This document shows, piece after piece, positions 11,198 to 18,439 of a stretch of 33,433 bases of DNA (position 1 is the first letter of the stretch; each line of letters starts with the position of its first letter). A program made the position numbers and the translations under genes. The notes under the pieces are model-generated. The model worked only from the letters and a program-made list of their open reading frames with translations, made no database searches and was not told where the DNA came from. The stretch is taken from the IMG/VR virus record IMGVR_UViG_3300035122_000015, positions 1 through 33,433 of that record. One strand, given 5' to 3'. Source of the stretch: a virus.

Positions 11198-11566
11198 ATG
11201 CCTGACTATCTTCATAAATATTTCAAAACTTTTTTAGAGAGTGGGTTTATCTCTAGAAATAAAAATCTAATTTTGGTGTTGCTGTTTGGCAGCAGCATTA
11301 CTACTGTAGGTGGCATTCAAGAGGCTCGAGTTCAATCAGCAAACTCAGATTTAAAATCAGCAAACTCAGATTTAAAACTTGCATCAAATACACTTAAGAT
11401 TATCAACACCTCATTGTACGAAAGGTCATTAAAGCCGACATCGAAACCAACCCCTGTTATTATACGGCAAGAAGTAAACGAGTCTAAATTACTTGAAAAA
11501 TGTGGATTTGAGTGTCAAGGTATTGTTGACAAACATGAATATAATTATCATGGGAGACGACAATGA
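11198..11566 (+). CDS. Small membrane protein with tandem SANSDLK repeats
   Basis: A 122-residue protein starting MPDYLHKYFKTFLESGFIS. One membrane helix (residues 23-41, KNLILVLLFGSSITTVGGI) is followed by a likely coiled-coil stretch containing two exact copies of SANSDLK (nucleotides 11336-11377) and then a Pro-rich linker (LKPTSKPTPVII). C97 and C101 (EKCGFECQG) near the end could form a disulfide in the periplasm. Overlaps the next gene by four bases. Spanin-like placement; function not known. Confidence 0.65.
   Translation: MPDYLHKYFKTFLESGFISRNKNLILVLLFGSSITTVGGIQEARVQSANSDLKSANSDLKLASNTLKIINTSLYERSLKPTSKPTPVIIRQEVNESKLLEKCGFECQGIVDKHEYNYHGRRQ
11336..11377 (+). repeat. Perfect 21-bp tandem duplication inside a gene
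   Basis: TCAGCAAACTCAGATTTAAAA occurs twice back to back (11336-11356 and 11357-11377), in frame, adding one copy of SANSDLK. A typical slippage product in a coiled-coil segment. Confidence 0.9.
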
Positions 11567-11778
11567 AATATAAGGGTTTTTTAAAGAAATCACGTACTTA
11601 TGATTTTGCCGCAATATTGATGGTGTTCGGTATCGTTGAGCAGAATTTACCGATGGTAAAAGAACAGCTGGGTGATTGGTATGGTTTTATCTTCATTGCT
11701 GTGGCGATTATTGTGGCTTTGCTTCGCCGCGTTACTACTGGTCCTGTTGGTAAGAAAGATGATAATTCCGGGTCTTAG
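11563..11778 (+). CDS. Probable holin
   Basis: A 71-residue protein with two membrane segments (residues 14-28 AAILMVFGIVEQNLP and 41-54 FIFIAVAIIVALL) followed by a basic end RRVTTGPVGKK. The short length, two helices and the L-R-x-x-T-T-x-P tail match a class II-type holin family. A holin forms the inner-membrane holes that let the amidase reach the peptidoglycan. Overlaps both neighbours by 4 and 20 bases, directly before the spanin pair. Confidence 0.75.
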   Translation: MKYKGFLKKSRTYDFAAILMVFGIVEQNLPMVKEQLGDWYGFIFIAVAIIVALLRRVTTGPVGKKDDNSGS

Positions 11779-12004
11779 CACATTAAAAACGTGGGGTCTC
11801 GCCATACTTGGTGTTGGCGCAGCTGTCCTATTTGCGCTGCTTCGAAACGAACAGGCAAAACGAGCCAAAGAGAAAGTTGACCTGATGAAAGAAAATAATC
11901 GGGTTCAACAAAAAGCCAGTAAGGCTACAATCGATGGCCTCCAGAGGGAGGAGAAAGCAAAAAATGAAGATGTTGACCCTGACGATATTGACCGTTTTTA
12001 TTAG
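11759..12004 (+). CDS. Rz-type inner-membrane spanin (i-spanin)
   Basis: An 81-residue protein beginning MIIPGLSTLKTWGLAILGVG at the ATG 11759. It has one N-terminal membrane helix (residues 10-27), then a charged helical periplasmic domain (NEQAKRAKEKVDLMKENNRVQQKASKA) and an acidic end. This is the standard Rz architecture. The Rz1 gene starts inside it in another frame (11964), the classic arrangement. It acts with Rz1 to fuse inner and outer membranes. The frame is open upstream to 11672, but that would run inside the holin gene. Confidence 0.8.
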   Translation: MIIPGLSTLKTWGLAILGVGAAVLFALLRNEQAKRAKEKVDLMKENNRVQQKASKATIDGLQREEKAKNEDVDPDDIDRFY

Positions 12005-12191
12005 TGGTTGTGGTACAACAGTATATGTAACAAAGCCGCTCCCTTTGCCTGAGCCGCTGACCGAGATTAAGGTGCCGAAAGGTTCACTTGATTGTGTGTC
12101 TGATGAGGGTAAAAAAGCCTTGATACGACGTGACAGGGTGAAGGATGAGCGGATACAGACGTTGCGAGATATAATCAAGTCAACGCATTAA
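11964..12191 (+). CDS. Rz1-type outer-membrane spanin lipoprotein (o-spanin)
   Basis: A 75-residue protein starting MKMLTLTILTVFISGCGTT. The lipobox I-S-G-C places C16 as the lipidated residue; the mature part is Pro-rich at first (TKPLPLPEPLTEIKVP) and then helical. It overlaps the Rz gene by 41 bases in another frame. GGAGGAGAAAGC precedes the ATG. Last gene of the lysis cassette; the size and Pro-rich lipoprotein type agree with Rz1. Confidence 0.85.
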   Translation: MKMLTLTILTVFISGCGTTVYVTKPLPLPEPLTEIKVPKGSLDCVSDEGKKALIRRDRVKDERIQTLRDIIKSTH

Positions 12192-12321
12192 TTATGTCCC
12201 GCGCCTGAGTTGTCGTGCTTTCTCCTCTCTCAGCGATGGTTTAGGAGTAACGCGGGGCACCTTAAATGAGAGGGGTAATGGTCCCGAAAGGGTATTTTAA
12301 CTTGAATGGAGGATTTTACTC

Positions 12322-12522
12322 ATGGGTAAATTCGACCAAGCTAATCACGGCGAAGAAATTCCAGTCGTCGCATTTGCTGACCTACCTGCTGCAGCTACAG
12401 CTAACATAGGTCAAATTTTGTGGTGTCCCACTGGTATCGCCGGGTCTGCAGGTTTGATTGTTTCCAACGGTACCAATTGGGTGCATGTTGCAGACGGAAC
12501 AACCACAGCAGCTGAAGCATAA
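12322..12522 (+). CDS. Small beta-rich protein, likely virion-associated
   Basis: A 66-residue protein starting MGKFDQANHGEEIPVVAFAD. The segment FADLPAAATANIGQILWCPTG...LIVSNGTNWVHVADG resembles short modules that occur in phage tail fibre or decoration proteins (DLPAA...G.I..C..G.....L..SNGT.W). GGAGGATTTTACTC gives the ribosome binding site. It lies alone after the lysis cassette; the upstream 130 bases hold a long-range inverted repeat (CCCGCG near 12197 with CGCGGG near 12251) and no gene. Confidence 0.65.
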   Translation: MGKFDQANHGEEIPVVAFADLPAAATANIGQILWCPTGIAGSAGLIVSNGTNWVHVADGTTTAAEA

Positions 12523-12610
12523 GGCTGAAACAGGCTGAGTCCCGTTTCTATGTTTAACCTTACCAAAGAGGCCATGGAGTGGCTGGTGAGCAACCTACAG
12601 GAGAATCGCT

Positions 12611-13030
12611 ATGTCATGGCGTGAATACCTAAATGTTGGTCAACTGTTCCTTGGTAACAAATCCATACCCGTTAAATCCTATGATGTAGAATTCACTGTA
12701 GGAACAGAAGCGGCTAATGTGATTAATGTTGCCATTCAACTTAATGACCCAGAAGGTAAAGCTCTGGAAGAGGTTGGTGTACTTGATTTTTATCTGGCTG
12801 ATGATGCTGCGGGTTTAACCCCAAGCACAACTGCCCCTACTGGTGGTATTGCTATCGGTACGGATGGAGCCTTGATTGAATCAGTTGACAACCTGTCAGG
12901 TACAATGATTTCGGAAGCAGACGGTGATATCGATATTGATATTACTGATACTGGTACACCGACATTTTATCTGGTTTGTCGTCTGCCTTCTGGCGGTCTG
13001 GCAATTTCTCCAGCAATTACCTTCGCGTAA
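12611..13030 (+). CDS. Probable virion structural / head decoration protein
   Basis: A 139-residue acidic, beta-rich protein starting MSWREYLNVGQLFLGNKSI. The centre (VINVAIQLNDPEGKALEEVGVLDFYLADDAAG) and the segment GGIAIGTDGALIE...SEADGDIDIDITDTGTPTFYLVCRLPSGGLAISPAITF correspond to a beta-sandwich domain that I recognise in phage structural proteins. AGGAGAATCGCT lies before the ATG. It ends in a strong intrinsic terminator. The exact role (decoration or capsid-associated) is not certain. Confidence 0.65.
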   Translation: MSWREYLNVGQLFLGNKSIPVKSYDVEFTVGTEAANVINVAIQLNDPEGKALEEVGVLDFYLADDAAGLTPSTTAPTGGIAIGTDGALIESVDNLSGTMISEADGDIDIDITDTGTPTFYLVCRLPSGGLAISPAITFA

Positions 13031-13035
13031 TAGAG

Positions 13036-13061
13036 TAGGGGGCTTCGGCTCCCTATTTTTT
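13036..13061 (+). terminator. Intrinsic terminator
   Basis: Stem TAGGGGGC (13036-13043) with GCTCCCTA (13048-13055), including one G-T pair, a TTCG loop and six T's (13056-13061). It directly follows the stop of the 12611-13030 gene. Confidence 0.92.
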
Positions 13062-13072
13062 GAGATAAAAAT

Positions 13073-13321
13073 ATGAAAGCAGCATGTGTTATAGACAGCA
13101 AAGAGTTGATGCGGAAAAGCCTTGAGAGAAAATTAAAAATAAAAATATCCGATATCAAAGTTAACGCCGGTATCTGGTATGCCCTTGTTTCCGGGCAAGA
13201 ATCACGAAATGACGGAGGTTGGGCCTCTGTTTCGGAATTATTACAAAAACCAAAATTTACAGTAAGAAGCGAAGGGTCCTCTGCATTTGACGGCAAACCG
13301 GCGCTTTATTTGATTGACTAA
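13073..13321 (+). CDS. Small protein of unknown function between terminators
   Basis: An 82-residue basic protein starting MKAACVIDSKELMRKSLER. A helix is followed by SDIKVNAGIWYALVSGQESRND and a C-terminal FTVRSEGSSAFDGKPALYLID. It has only a weak leader (AGATAAAAAT) and lies between one terminator before and two after. It may rely on read-through or be an extra, loosely attached gene. No function. Confidence 0.5.
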   Translation: MKAACVIDSKELMRKSLERKLKIKISDIKVNAGIWYALVSGQESRNDGGWASVSELLQKPKFTVRSEGSSAFDGKPALYLID

Positions 13322-13356
13322 TCTACGATTGTAGAGTAATATTTAATTCCCAAAGA

Positions 13357-13380
13357 GCGCCAAATAAGTGGCGCGTTTTA
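13357..13380 (+). terminator. Intrinsic terminator (first of a tandem pair)
   Basis: GCGCCA (13357-13362) pairs with TGGCGC (13369-13374) around a six-base loop, followed by GTTTTA. Confidence 0.75.
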
Positions 13381-13382
13381 TA

Positions 13383-13422
13383 AGCCATATACCTCCCCCC
13401 AATTGGTATATGGCTTTTTTTT
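13383..13422 (+). terminator. Strong intrinsic terminator (second of the pair)
   Basis: A perfect 11-bp stem AGCCATATACC (13383-13393) / GGTATATGGCT (13405-13415) with a C-rich loop, followed by a run of eight T's. It separates the upstream block from the late promoter. Confidence 0.95.
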
Positions 13423-13432
13423 ATCAGTTTTA

Positions 13433-13461
13433 TTGATATAGCCATAAGTAAATTCTATACT
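13433..13461 (+). promoter_or_regulatory. Late operon sigma70 promoter
   Basis: TTGATA (13433-13438, 5/6), exactly 17 bp, TATACT (13456-13461, 5/6). It lies between the tandem terminators and the 13496 gene and would drive the large terminase, portal and all later genes. Host RNA polymerase recognition is implied. Confidence 0.8.
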
Positions 13462-13495
13462 CCTCATAAGTAAACAAATGTTGACGAGGTTCGTC

Positions 13496-13780
13496 ATGAT
13501 GAACGCAGCCGTGAAAGATGTTCAATATGAAGTCGCTTACGCATTAATGACTACTATCCGTAGCCAAATGGAGCGCATGACTCGGCATGGCCTGAAGCCT
13601 GGAGCAGTTTTAATGAGTGCTCTGTCTTATAAAAACATGGAAATATTGGCCGACAACGAAAAGCTTTGTCATAATAAAGACATTAATACAGTTAATGGTC
13701 TGCCTATTGTGATTTATGATGTTGCCGAACCTGTAGTGACAGCTACCCCAGATTCAATGCGTGAACTGGGACTTTTGTGA
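13496..13780 (+). CDS. Conserved-looking protein preceding the large terminase, unknown function
   Basis: A 94-residue protein taken from the ATG at 13496, which has GACGAGG seven bases upstream; an ATG at 13478 is in frame but precedes that site. The helical N-terminus (VKDVQYEVAYALMTTIRSQMERM) is followed by LKPGAVLMSALSYKNMEI and GLPIVIYDVAEPVVTATPDSMRELGLL. No known motif. First gene of the late operon; its stop overlaps the GTG start of the large terminase (GTGA), so translational coupling is likely. Confidence 0.7.
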   Translation: MMNAAVKDVQYEVAYALMTTIRSQMERMTRHGLKPGAVLMSALSYKNMEILADNEKLCHNKDINTVNGLPIVIYDVAEPVVTATPDSMRELGLL

Positions 13781-15252
13781 AAAAGCTGGATATAAACTAC
13801 GTAGCTGAGCATACGCCAGCACAGTTCCATAATAATGACTCTTTTGTGAGAGGAATTATGGGGCCAGTTGGCTCCGGTAAATCTGTCTCCTGCTGTATAG
13901 AGCTTGTTTTTAGAGCCATGCAGCAGGAGCCTGGGCCTGATGGAGTCCGTTATTTCCGGGCTGCAGCTATACGCAATAGCTATCCGGAACTTAAGACGAC
14001 GACCATAAAAACATGGCAAGATTGGCTTCCTGATTCTATTTGCCCTATTAACTGGGGAACTCCTATTACAGCAAGAATGCGGGTACCGGGACCGCCAACT
14101 CCAGATTTTCCAAATGGCACCACTGTTGACTTTGAACTCATATTTCTCGCCCTTGACCGACCCAAAGATGTAAAAAAATTACTATCCATGGAATTGACCA
14201 TGGCATGGATGAATGAGGCGCGAGAACTTCCTTATGAAATACTTGAGGGTGTGACCTCTCGTGTCGGTCGTTATCCTGGTAAATTAAAAGCCCATAATCT
14301 TACTTACGCTGGTGTCATATTGGACACGAACCCGCCAGATGACGACCATTGGTGGTATGACATAGCTGAAGTCAAAAAGCCGCAAGGTTATATGTTTTGG
14401 CGTCAGCCACCAGCTCTTCTTAAAGGAGAGGACGAAAAAGGTGAAGTCATTTATTTCCCTAATCCGAAAGCTGAAAACGTTACCAATCAACCACTTGGAT
14501 ACAAATATTGGCTTAACATGGTTGCTGGTAAAACCATGGAATGGATTAAAGTTTATGTTCTTGGGCAATATGGCACGGTATATGATGGTAAGCCTATTTA
14601 TCCTGAGTACAACGATGGCTTGCACTGCGCCAAAGAAGACCTCGAAATTATCCGTGGACTACCTCTCATGCTGGGATTCGATTTTGGTCGTACCCCAGCC
14701 TGCGCCATTTTCCAGCTATCGACAACTGGTCAGCTTCGAGTTGTTGACGAAGTGGTGTCGGAAGACATGGGTGTTCGCAACTTTATCAGAAACCTGCTCA
14801 AACCAAAGCTGCACAACGAATATTCAGGAATGAGCTTAAGAATTTGGGGTGACCCAGCTGGCACACAAGGAAGCCAGTCTACTGAAGATACGTGTTATTC
14901 AATAATGGCTGAAGAGGGATTGCCCGGAGAACCGGCAAATACTCAGGACCCTGTAGCCAGACGTGAGGCAGTAGCCAAAATGTTGACGAGTTTTGATGCT
15001 GATGGCTCACCGGGATTCATTATGTCACCTCGCTGCAAACAGCTCAGAAAGGGATTTAATGGTGCTTTTATGTATGAACGGGTCCAGATTGTTGGTGAAA
15101 TTCGATATAAGGATAAACCGAAAAAGAATATTTTTTCTCATATCCATGAGGCGTTACAGTACGGGTGCTTGATGGTTGAAGATGGGTTGAAAGTCGAAGT
15201 AGTTAGAGCAAGGCCGGTGGCCAGACGAAAATCAAGTGGGTGGGCAGCATGA
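13777..15252 (+). CDS. terL: Terminase large subunit (ATPase/nuclease)
   Basis: A 491-residue packaging motor protein. The GTG start overlaps the previous stop by four bases. Walker A is GPVGSGKS (29-36); Walker B with catalytic Glu is MAWMNEA (142-148). The RNase H-like nuclease domain shows D302 (GFDFGRTPA) and D359 (IWGDPAGT), with a C-terminal H455-I-H457-E458 region. It translocates DNA into the prohead through the portal and makes the packaging cuts with the small subunit (8826-9371). Length agrees with the usual 450-550. It is followed by a four-base overlap with a 50-residue gene. Confidence 0.95.
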   Translation: MKKLDINYVAEHTPAQFHNNDSFVRGIMGPVGSGKSVSCCIELVFRAMQQEPGPDGVRYFRAAAIRNSYPELKTTTIKTWQDWLPDSICPINWGTPITARMRVPGPPTPDFPNGTTVDFELIFLALDRPKDVKKLLSMELTMAWMNEARELPYEILEGVTSRVGRYPGKLKAHNLTYAGVILDTNPPDDDHWWYDIAEVKKPQGYMFWRQPPALLKGEDEKGEVIYFPNPKAENVTNQPLGYKYWLNMVAGKTMEWIKVYVLGQYGTVYDGKPIYPEYNDGLHCAKEDLEIIRGLPLMLGFDFGRTPACAIFQLSTTGQLRVVDEVVSEDMGVRNFIRNLLKPKLHNEYSGMSLRIWGDPAGTQGSQSTEDTCYSIMAEEGLPGEPANTQDPVARREAVAKMLTSFDADGSPGFIMSPRCKQLRKGFNGAFMYERVQIVGEIRYKDKPKKNIFSHIHEALQYGCLMVEDGLKVEVVRARPVARRKSSGWAA

Positions 15253-15401
15253 GCTATGATGGATTAACTGACGACGAATTTGAAGAATTTGAGGAGAGGG
15301 CATCCATATTGGAGTTCGATGCAAATTTCGACAAAGATAAAGCAGAGATGATGGCTCTTGAGCAAGTTCTTCAGAAAAGAAAGGAATCAGCTAATTTGTA
15401 A
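15249..15401 (+). CDS. 50-residue acidic protein
   Basis: A short gene from ATG 15249 (overlaps the large terminase stop, ATGA) to TAA 15399-15401. The sequence starts MSYDGLTDDEFEEFEERAS and ends QVLQKRKESANL: acidic first half, helical second. The overlap and the run of the frame support a coupled gene. Possibly a chaperone-like or terminase-associated peptide; function not assigned. Confidence 0.65.
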   Translation: MSYDGLTDDEFEEFEERASILEFDANFDKDKAEMMALEQVLQKRKESANL

Positions 15402-15460
15402 TGGAAAATGACAGAGATATAGATTTGGTATATAAATTAATTAATAAGCTGATAAAATAA
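15401..15460 (+). CDS. Possible 19-residue micro-ORF
   Basis: ATG at 15401 overlaps the preceding stop by one base (TAATG) and reads MENDRDIDLVYKLINKLIK before TAA (15458-15460). The composition is amphipathic. It may only couple translation towards 15481; I would not assume a product. Confidence 0.3.
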   Translation: MENDRDIDLVYKLINKLIK

Positions 15461-15480
15461 ATTTATAGAGAGAGGGCAAT

Positions 15481-15723
15481 ATGGAGCTAGTTCACGCGAA
15501 AATGGCTCGCGGTTCGGATATGTTCGAAAATGAGGTTTATCAGACAACCTTTGTTTTTGGCAGTCCAATAAAGGATGTAGAAGGCAAAAGCATTGGTAAG
15601 GCAAAGCCGGTGCATATGACCTTTATGAATGGCATGCCGCCAGAAGCTTTCATTATTGGGCTTCGGGCTTTGGCTGACCATGTTGAAAAAGAATTTAATC
15701 TCTCGGACGAGGGAGAAACTTAA
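15481..15723 (+). CDS. Small protein before the portal gene
   Basis: An 80-residue protein starting MELVHAKMARGSDMFENEV. Strands (YQTTFVFGSPIKDV, AKPVHMTFMNGMP) and a C-terminal helix (AFIIGLRALADHVEKEF) are visible. GAGAGAGGGCAAT precedes the ATG. Its place between the large terminase and the portal is often taken by small head-assembly proteins; no function is readable. Confidence 0.7.
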   Translation: MELVHAKMARGSDMFENEVYQTTFVFGSPIKDVEGKSIGKAKPVHMTFMNGMPPEAFIIGLRALADHVEKEFNLSDEGET

Positions 15724-15738
15724 ACTGGATGATGAGTC

Positions 15739-18153
15739 ATGGAAAAATATGGTCTACTTGTTGTAAAAAGCAATGAACAGATAAATAAGGAGCAAGCAGA
15801 ACAAGATGCCATGAATCGGGTTCCGGATGCTGTTGAGTCGCAACTTGCGAGTCATATACAAAGAGCTTGGGAAATCAACAGGTGGGCAAAAGAAGAAATC
15901 GAAGATGAAATGCTTGAGTGCTTGCGTCAAAGAAATGGCGAATATGACAACAAGACACTTCAAGCTATCAGGGAGCAAGGTGGTTCAGAAATATATATGA
16001 TGTTGACGGCGACCAAGATTCGAGCCGCAGTATCATGGATTCGCGACATTCTCATTCCAGCTGGAGACAAGCCATGGGGTCTTTCTCCAACACCAATCCC
16101 AGAATTACCTGATTTTGCAATGCGAGCCATTGCAGAAAGAATCAGAGAAACTCTTCCTCAAGGTGAACCAGAAGAGGGATATCGAGCCTATATTGAGCAG
16201 CGCGCCAGCTTTTTGCGCGATGAAGTGATAAAGGCCATGAAGCTATCAGCAGAAGATGCGGCCCAGCGCATGGAAACCCAGATTGAAGACCAGTTGGCTG
16301 AAGGTGGCTGGACAGATGCGCTTGGCGAATATATTGAAGATTTTGCTACATTCCCAGCAGCTATCATGAAAGCCCCATTAGTTAGACGGAAGAAAAATTT
16401 ATCATGGGGGCCGCAAGGTCAGCCAGTTATATCGAATGACATATTTCTTGAATATAAACGAATTTCTCCGTTTGACTTATATCCATCGCCGGATTCGAGT
16501 TCAATTAATGATGGAGACCTGATTGAGCGAATTCGATTTAACCGTCGAGACCTATACAATTTGATAGGTCTTCCTGGCTATAACGATGAAGCAATTCGTG
16601 CAGTGCTTCAAGAATATGGTCAGGGTGGTCTGAGAGACTGGCTGTGGCGCGATTATGAACGCGCACAACTGGAAAATAAAGACCGGTTTTGGATGCGTCA
16701 GGACCAAAAGACCATCGACGGACTTCATTATTGGGGCTCAGCACAAGGGCTGGCATTACTTGAGTGGGGGCATGACCCAGATGAGATTGATGACCCGTTA
16801 GCTGAATACGAAATTGATGCCATTAAAATAGGACGTCATGTAATTCGTTCAGTGATTAATAAAGACCCACTTCAACGCAGACCATATCATAAAGCCTCTT
16901 TCCAAAATGTTCCAGGTGGATTCTGGGGGATTGCTATTCCAAAGTTAATGCGTGACCAACAACGCATGTGTAACGCGACCGCTCGCTCATTGGCTAATAA
17001 TTTAGGTATCTCATCCGGACCAATGGTTGAGGTTGAAGTTGACCGACTTGCTGATGGCGAAAAGGTTGAACAATTATATCCTTGGAAAATTATCCAAACA
17101 AAATCTGACAAAACGGGTCGTGGCCGTGAAGCTGTTCGATTCTTCCAGCCAAGGTCAAATTCAGCAGAATTACTGCGTGTATATGAAGAATTCGAAAGGC
17201 GTGCGGATGATGCAACCAGCATCCCTCGTTATGCTTATGGAAACGAACGTTCTGGTGGCGCAGCACAGACTTCTTCTGGGTTGGCTATGCTGATGAATAA
17301 TGCTTCGAAAGGTATCAAATTAGCTATCTCAAGTATTGATACTTATGTTATTAAGCAGGTCATTGAGCATACCTTTACATTCAATATGTTATATAACCCA
17401 GATGTCACCATTAAAGGTGATGTTAATGTTGTTGCGCGTGGAGCAACAGCATTACTGACTAAAGAACAGGCACAAATGCGACGTGCTGAATTCTTGGCTA
17501 TGACTGCTAATCCGATTGATATGGAGATTATTGGTCCAGAAGGACGTGTTGAGGTACTCCGTGCAACTGCAGAGATGCTTGACCTCAATACAGATAAAAT
17601 TGTTCCTGAACAAGAAGAATTTATTTCTCGTCAGCGTGAGCGTCAAGAGCAACAAGGCCAGCAGCCTCCAGACCCAAAAATTATTGAAATCCAGCAAAAA
17701 GGTGAACTTGAAAAAGAGAAGATGGATATGCAGTCTCAGCAATATGCTGCCAAGTTGGATATGGATTCTCAGATGCAAATGGAAAAACTTGATGCTGAGA
17801 TTCAAAAACATCGAGAAAAACTGGATATGGAATATGAACTGAAAATTCGCATGATGGAAGAAGAGGCTCGTCAGAAAGAGCTTGACCGCGACCTTGAGCG
17901 TGAAAAGGAAGCAATGGCTAAAGATGCTGATGTTCAACGAATCAAAGAAGAAGTTCGTCTTGGTCAAGAAGCAAAAACTATTAAAGAAGAAAGTGAGCCA
18001 AAAGAACCATCTGGACCAGCAACTGTAGTTAATCTTGCTATTGATAACAAAAGCGGTGAAGTTAAAAAGACAATCGATATTAAGCGTGGAGCAGACAAGA
18101 TGATTAGCTCTGCTGAAGTTACAGAAGTTCCAATTGAAGGAGAAAAGCAGTGA
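15739..18153 (+). CDS. Portal protein
   Basis: An 804-residue protein, large for a portal but of the type with a long C-terminal extension. The N-terminal two thirds have the portal core, including the conserved-looking block SIPRYAYGNERSGGAAQTSSG (about residues 494-514) followed by LAMLMNNASKGIK. Residues about 640-745 are an almost continuous charged helix (IQQKGELEKEKMDMQSQQ ... LDRDLEREKEAMAKDADVQRI), a likely coiled coil, and the C-terminal 50 residues are Pro/Ser/Lys rich. It forms the dodecameric ring at the packaging vertex. It lies two genes after the large terminase and overlaps the next gene by four bases. Confidence 0.9.
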   Translation: MEKYGLLVVKSNEQINKEQAEQDAMNRVPDAVESQLASHIQRAWEINRWAKEEIEDEMLECLRQRNGEYDNKTLQAIREQGGSEIYMMLTATKIRAAVSWIRDILIPAGDKPWGLSPTPIPELPDFAMRAIAERIRETLPQGEPEEGYRAYIEQRASFLRDEVIKAMKLSAEDAAQRMETQIEDQLAEGGWTDALGEYIEDFATFPAAIMKAPLVRRKKNLSWGPQGQPVISNDIFLEYKRISPFDLYPSPDSSSINDGDLIERIRFNRRDLYNLIGLPGYNDEAIRAVLQEYGQGGLRDWLWRDYERAQLENKDRFWMRQDQKTIDGLHYWGSAQGLALLEWGHDPDEIDDPLAEYEIDAIKIGRHVIRSVINKDPLQRRPYHKASFQNVPGGFWGIAIPKLMRDQQRMCNATARSLANNLGISSGPMVEVEVDRLADGEKVEQLYPWKIIQTKSDKTGRGREAVRFFQPRSNSAELLRVYEEFERRADDATSIPRYAYGNERSGGAAQTSSGLAMLMNNASKGIKLAISSIDTYVIKQVIEHTFTFNMLYNPDVTIKGDVNVVARGATALLTKEQAQMRRAEFLAMTANPIDMEIIGPEGRVEVLRATAEMLDLNTDKIVPEQEEFISRQRERQEQQGQQPPDPKIIEIQQKGELEKEKMDMQSQQYAAKLDMDSQMQMEKLDAEIQKHREKLDMEYELKIRMMEEEARQKELDRDLEREKEAMAKDADVQRIKEEVRLGQEAKTIKEESEPKEPSGPATVVNLAIDNKSGEVKKTIDIKRGADKMISSAEVTEVPIEGEKQ

Positions 18154-18413
18154 GAATCGCATCAAATCAAGGGGTTGGGCAAAGCGCACCTATCCCATTT
18201 AATAACGAAACTGGCCGTGACCGAATGGTGCTTGTTTGGGGAACGGTTACTGACGTTGACTTGGAGCTAAGTCCAGATGGTGGAACCACTTGGATTTCGG
18301 TACAAAATTTTACAGCAGCTGGTTCAGCTATTGTCCCTCTTGGTGGTGACGAGGGATATGAAATTCGAGTAAATGTGACCACAGGTTCTGGGGTATACCT
18401 GGATATTCAGTAA
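18150..18413 (+). CDS. Small beta-sandwich virion protein
   Basis: An 87-residue protein from GTG 18150 (overlaps the portal stop). It starts MRIASNQGVGQSAPIPFNNE and is beta-rich throughout (RMVLVWGTVTDVDLELSPDGGTTWISVQNFTAAG). The D-x-x-L-E-x-S-x-D-G-G-T-T-W and GGDEGYEIRV blocks resemble small Ig-like modules in phage structural proteins. Role unknown; likely part of the appendage system. Confidence 0.7.
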   Translation: MRIASNQGVGQSAPIPFNNETGRDRMVLVWGTVTDVDLELSPDGGTTWISVQNFTAAGSAIVPLGGDEGYEIRVNVTTGSGVYLDIQ

Positions 18414-18439
18414 TAAGTTAATTTTAGGAGAATAGAGCA

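Noticed and set aside
12550-12624. A 24-codon frame (MFNLTKEAMEWL...) overlapping the 12611 start.
   Set aside because: No leader and very short; could be chance.
17452-18189. A 245-codon open frame on the minus strand opposite the portal gene.
   Set aside because: It mirrors the charged, Glu/Lys-rich coiled-coil coding strand, which gives long Phe/Leu/Ser-rich shadow frames. No ribosome binding site or family likeness.
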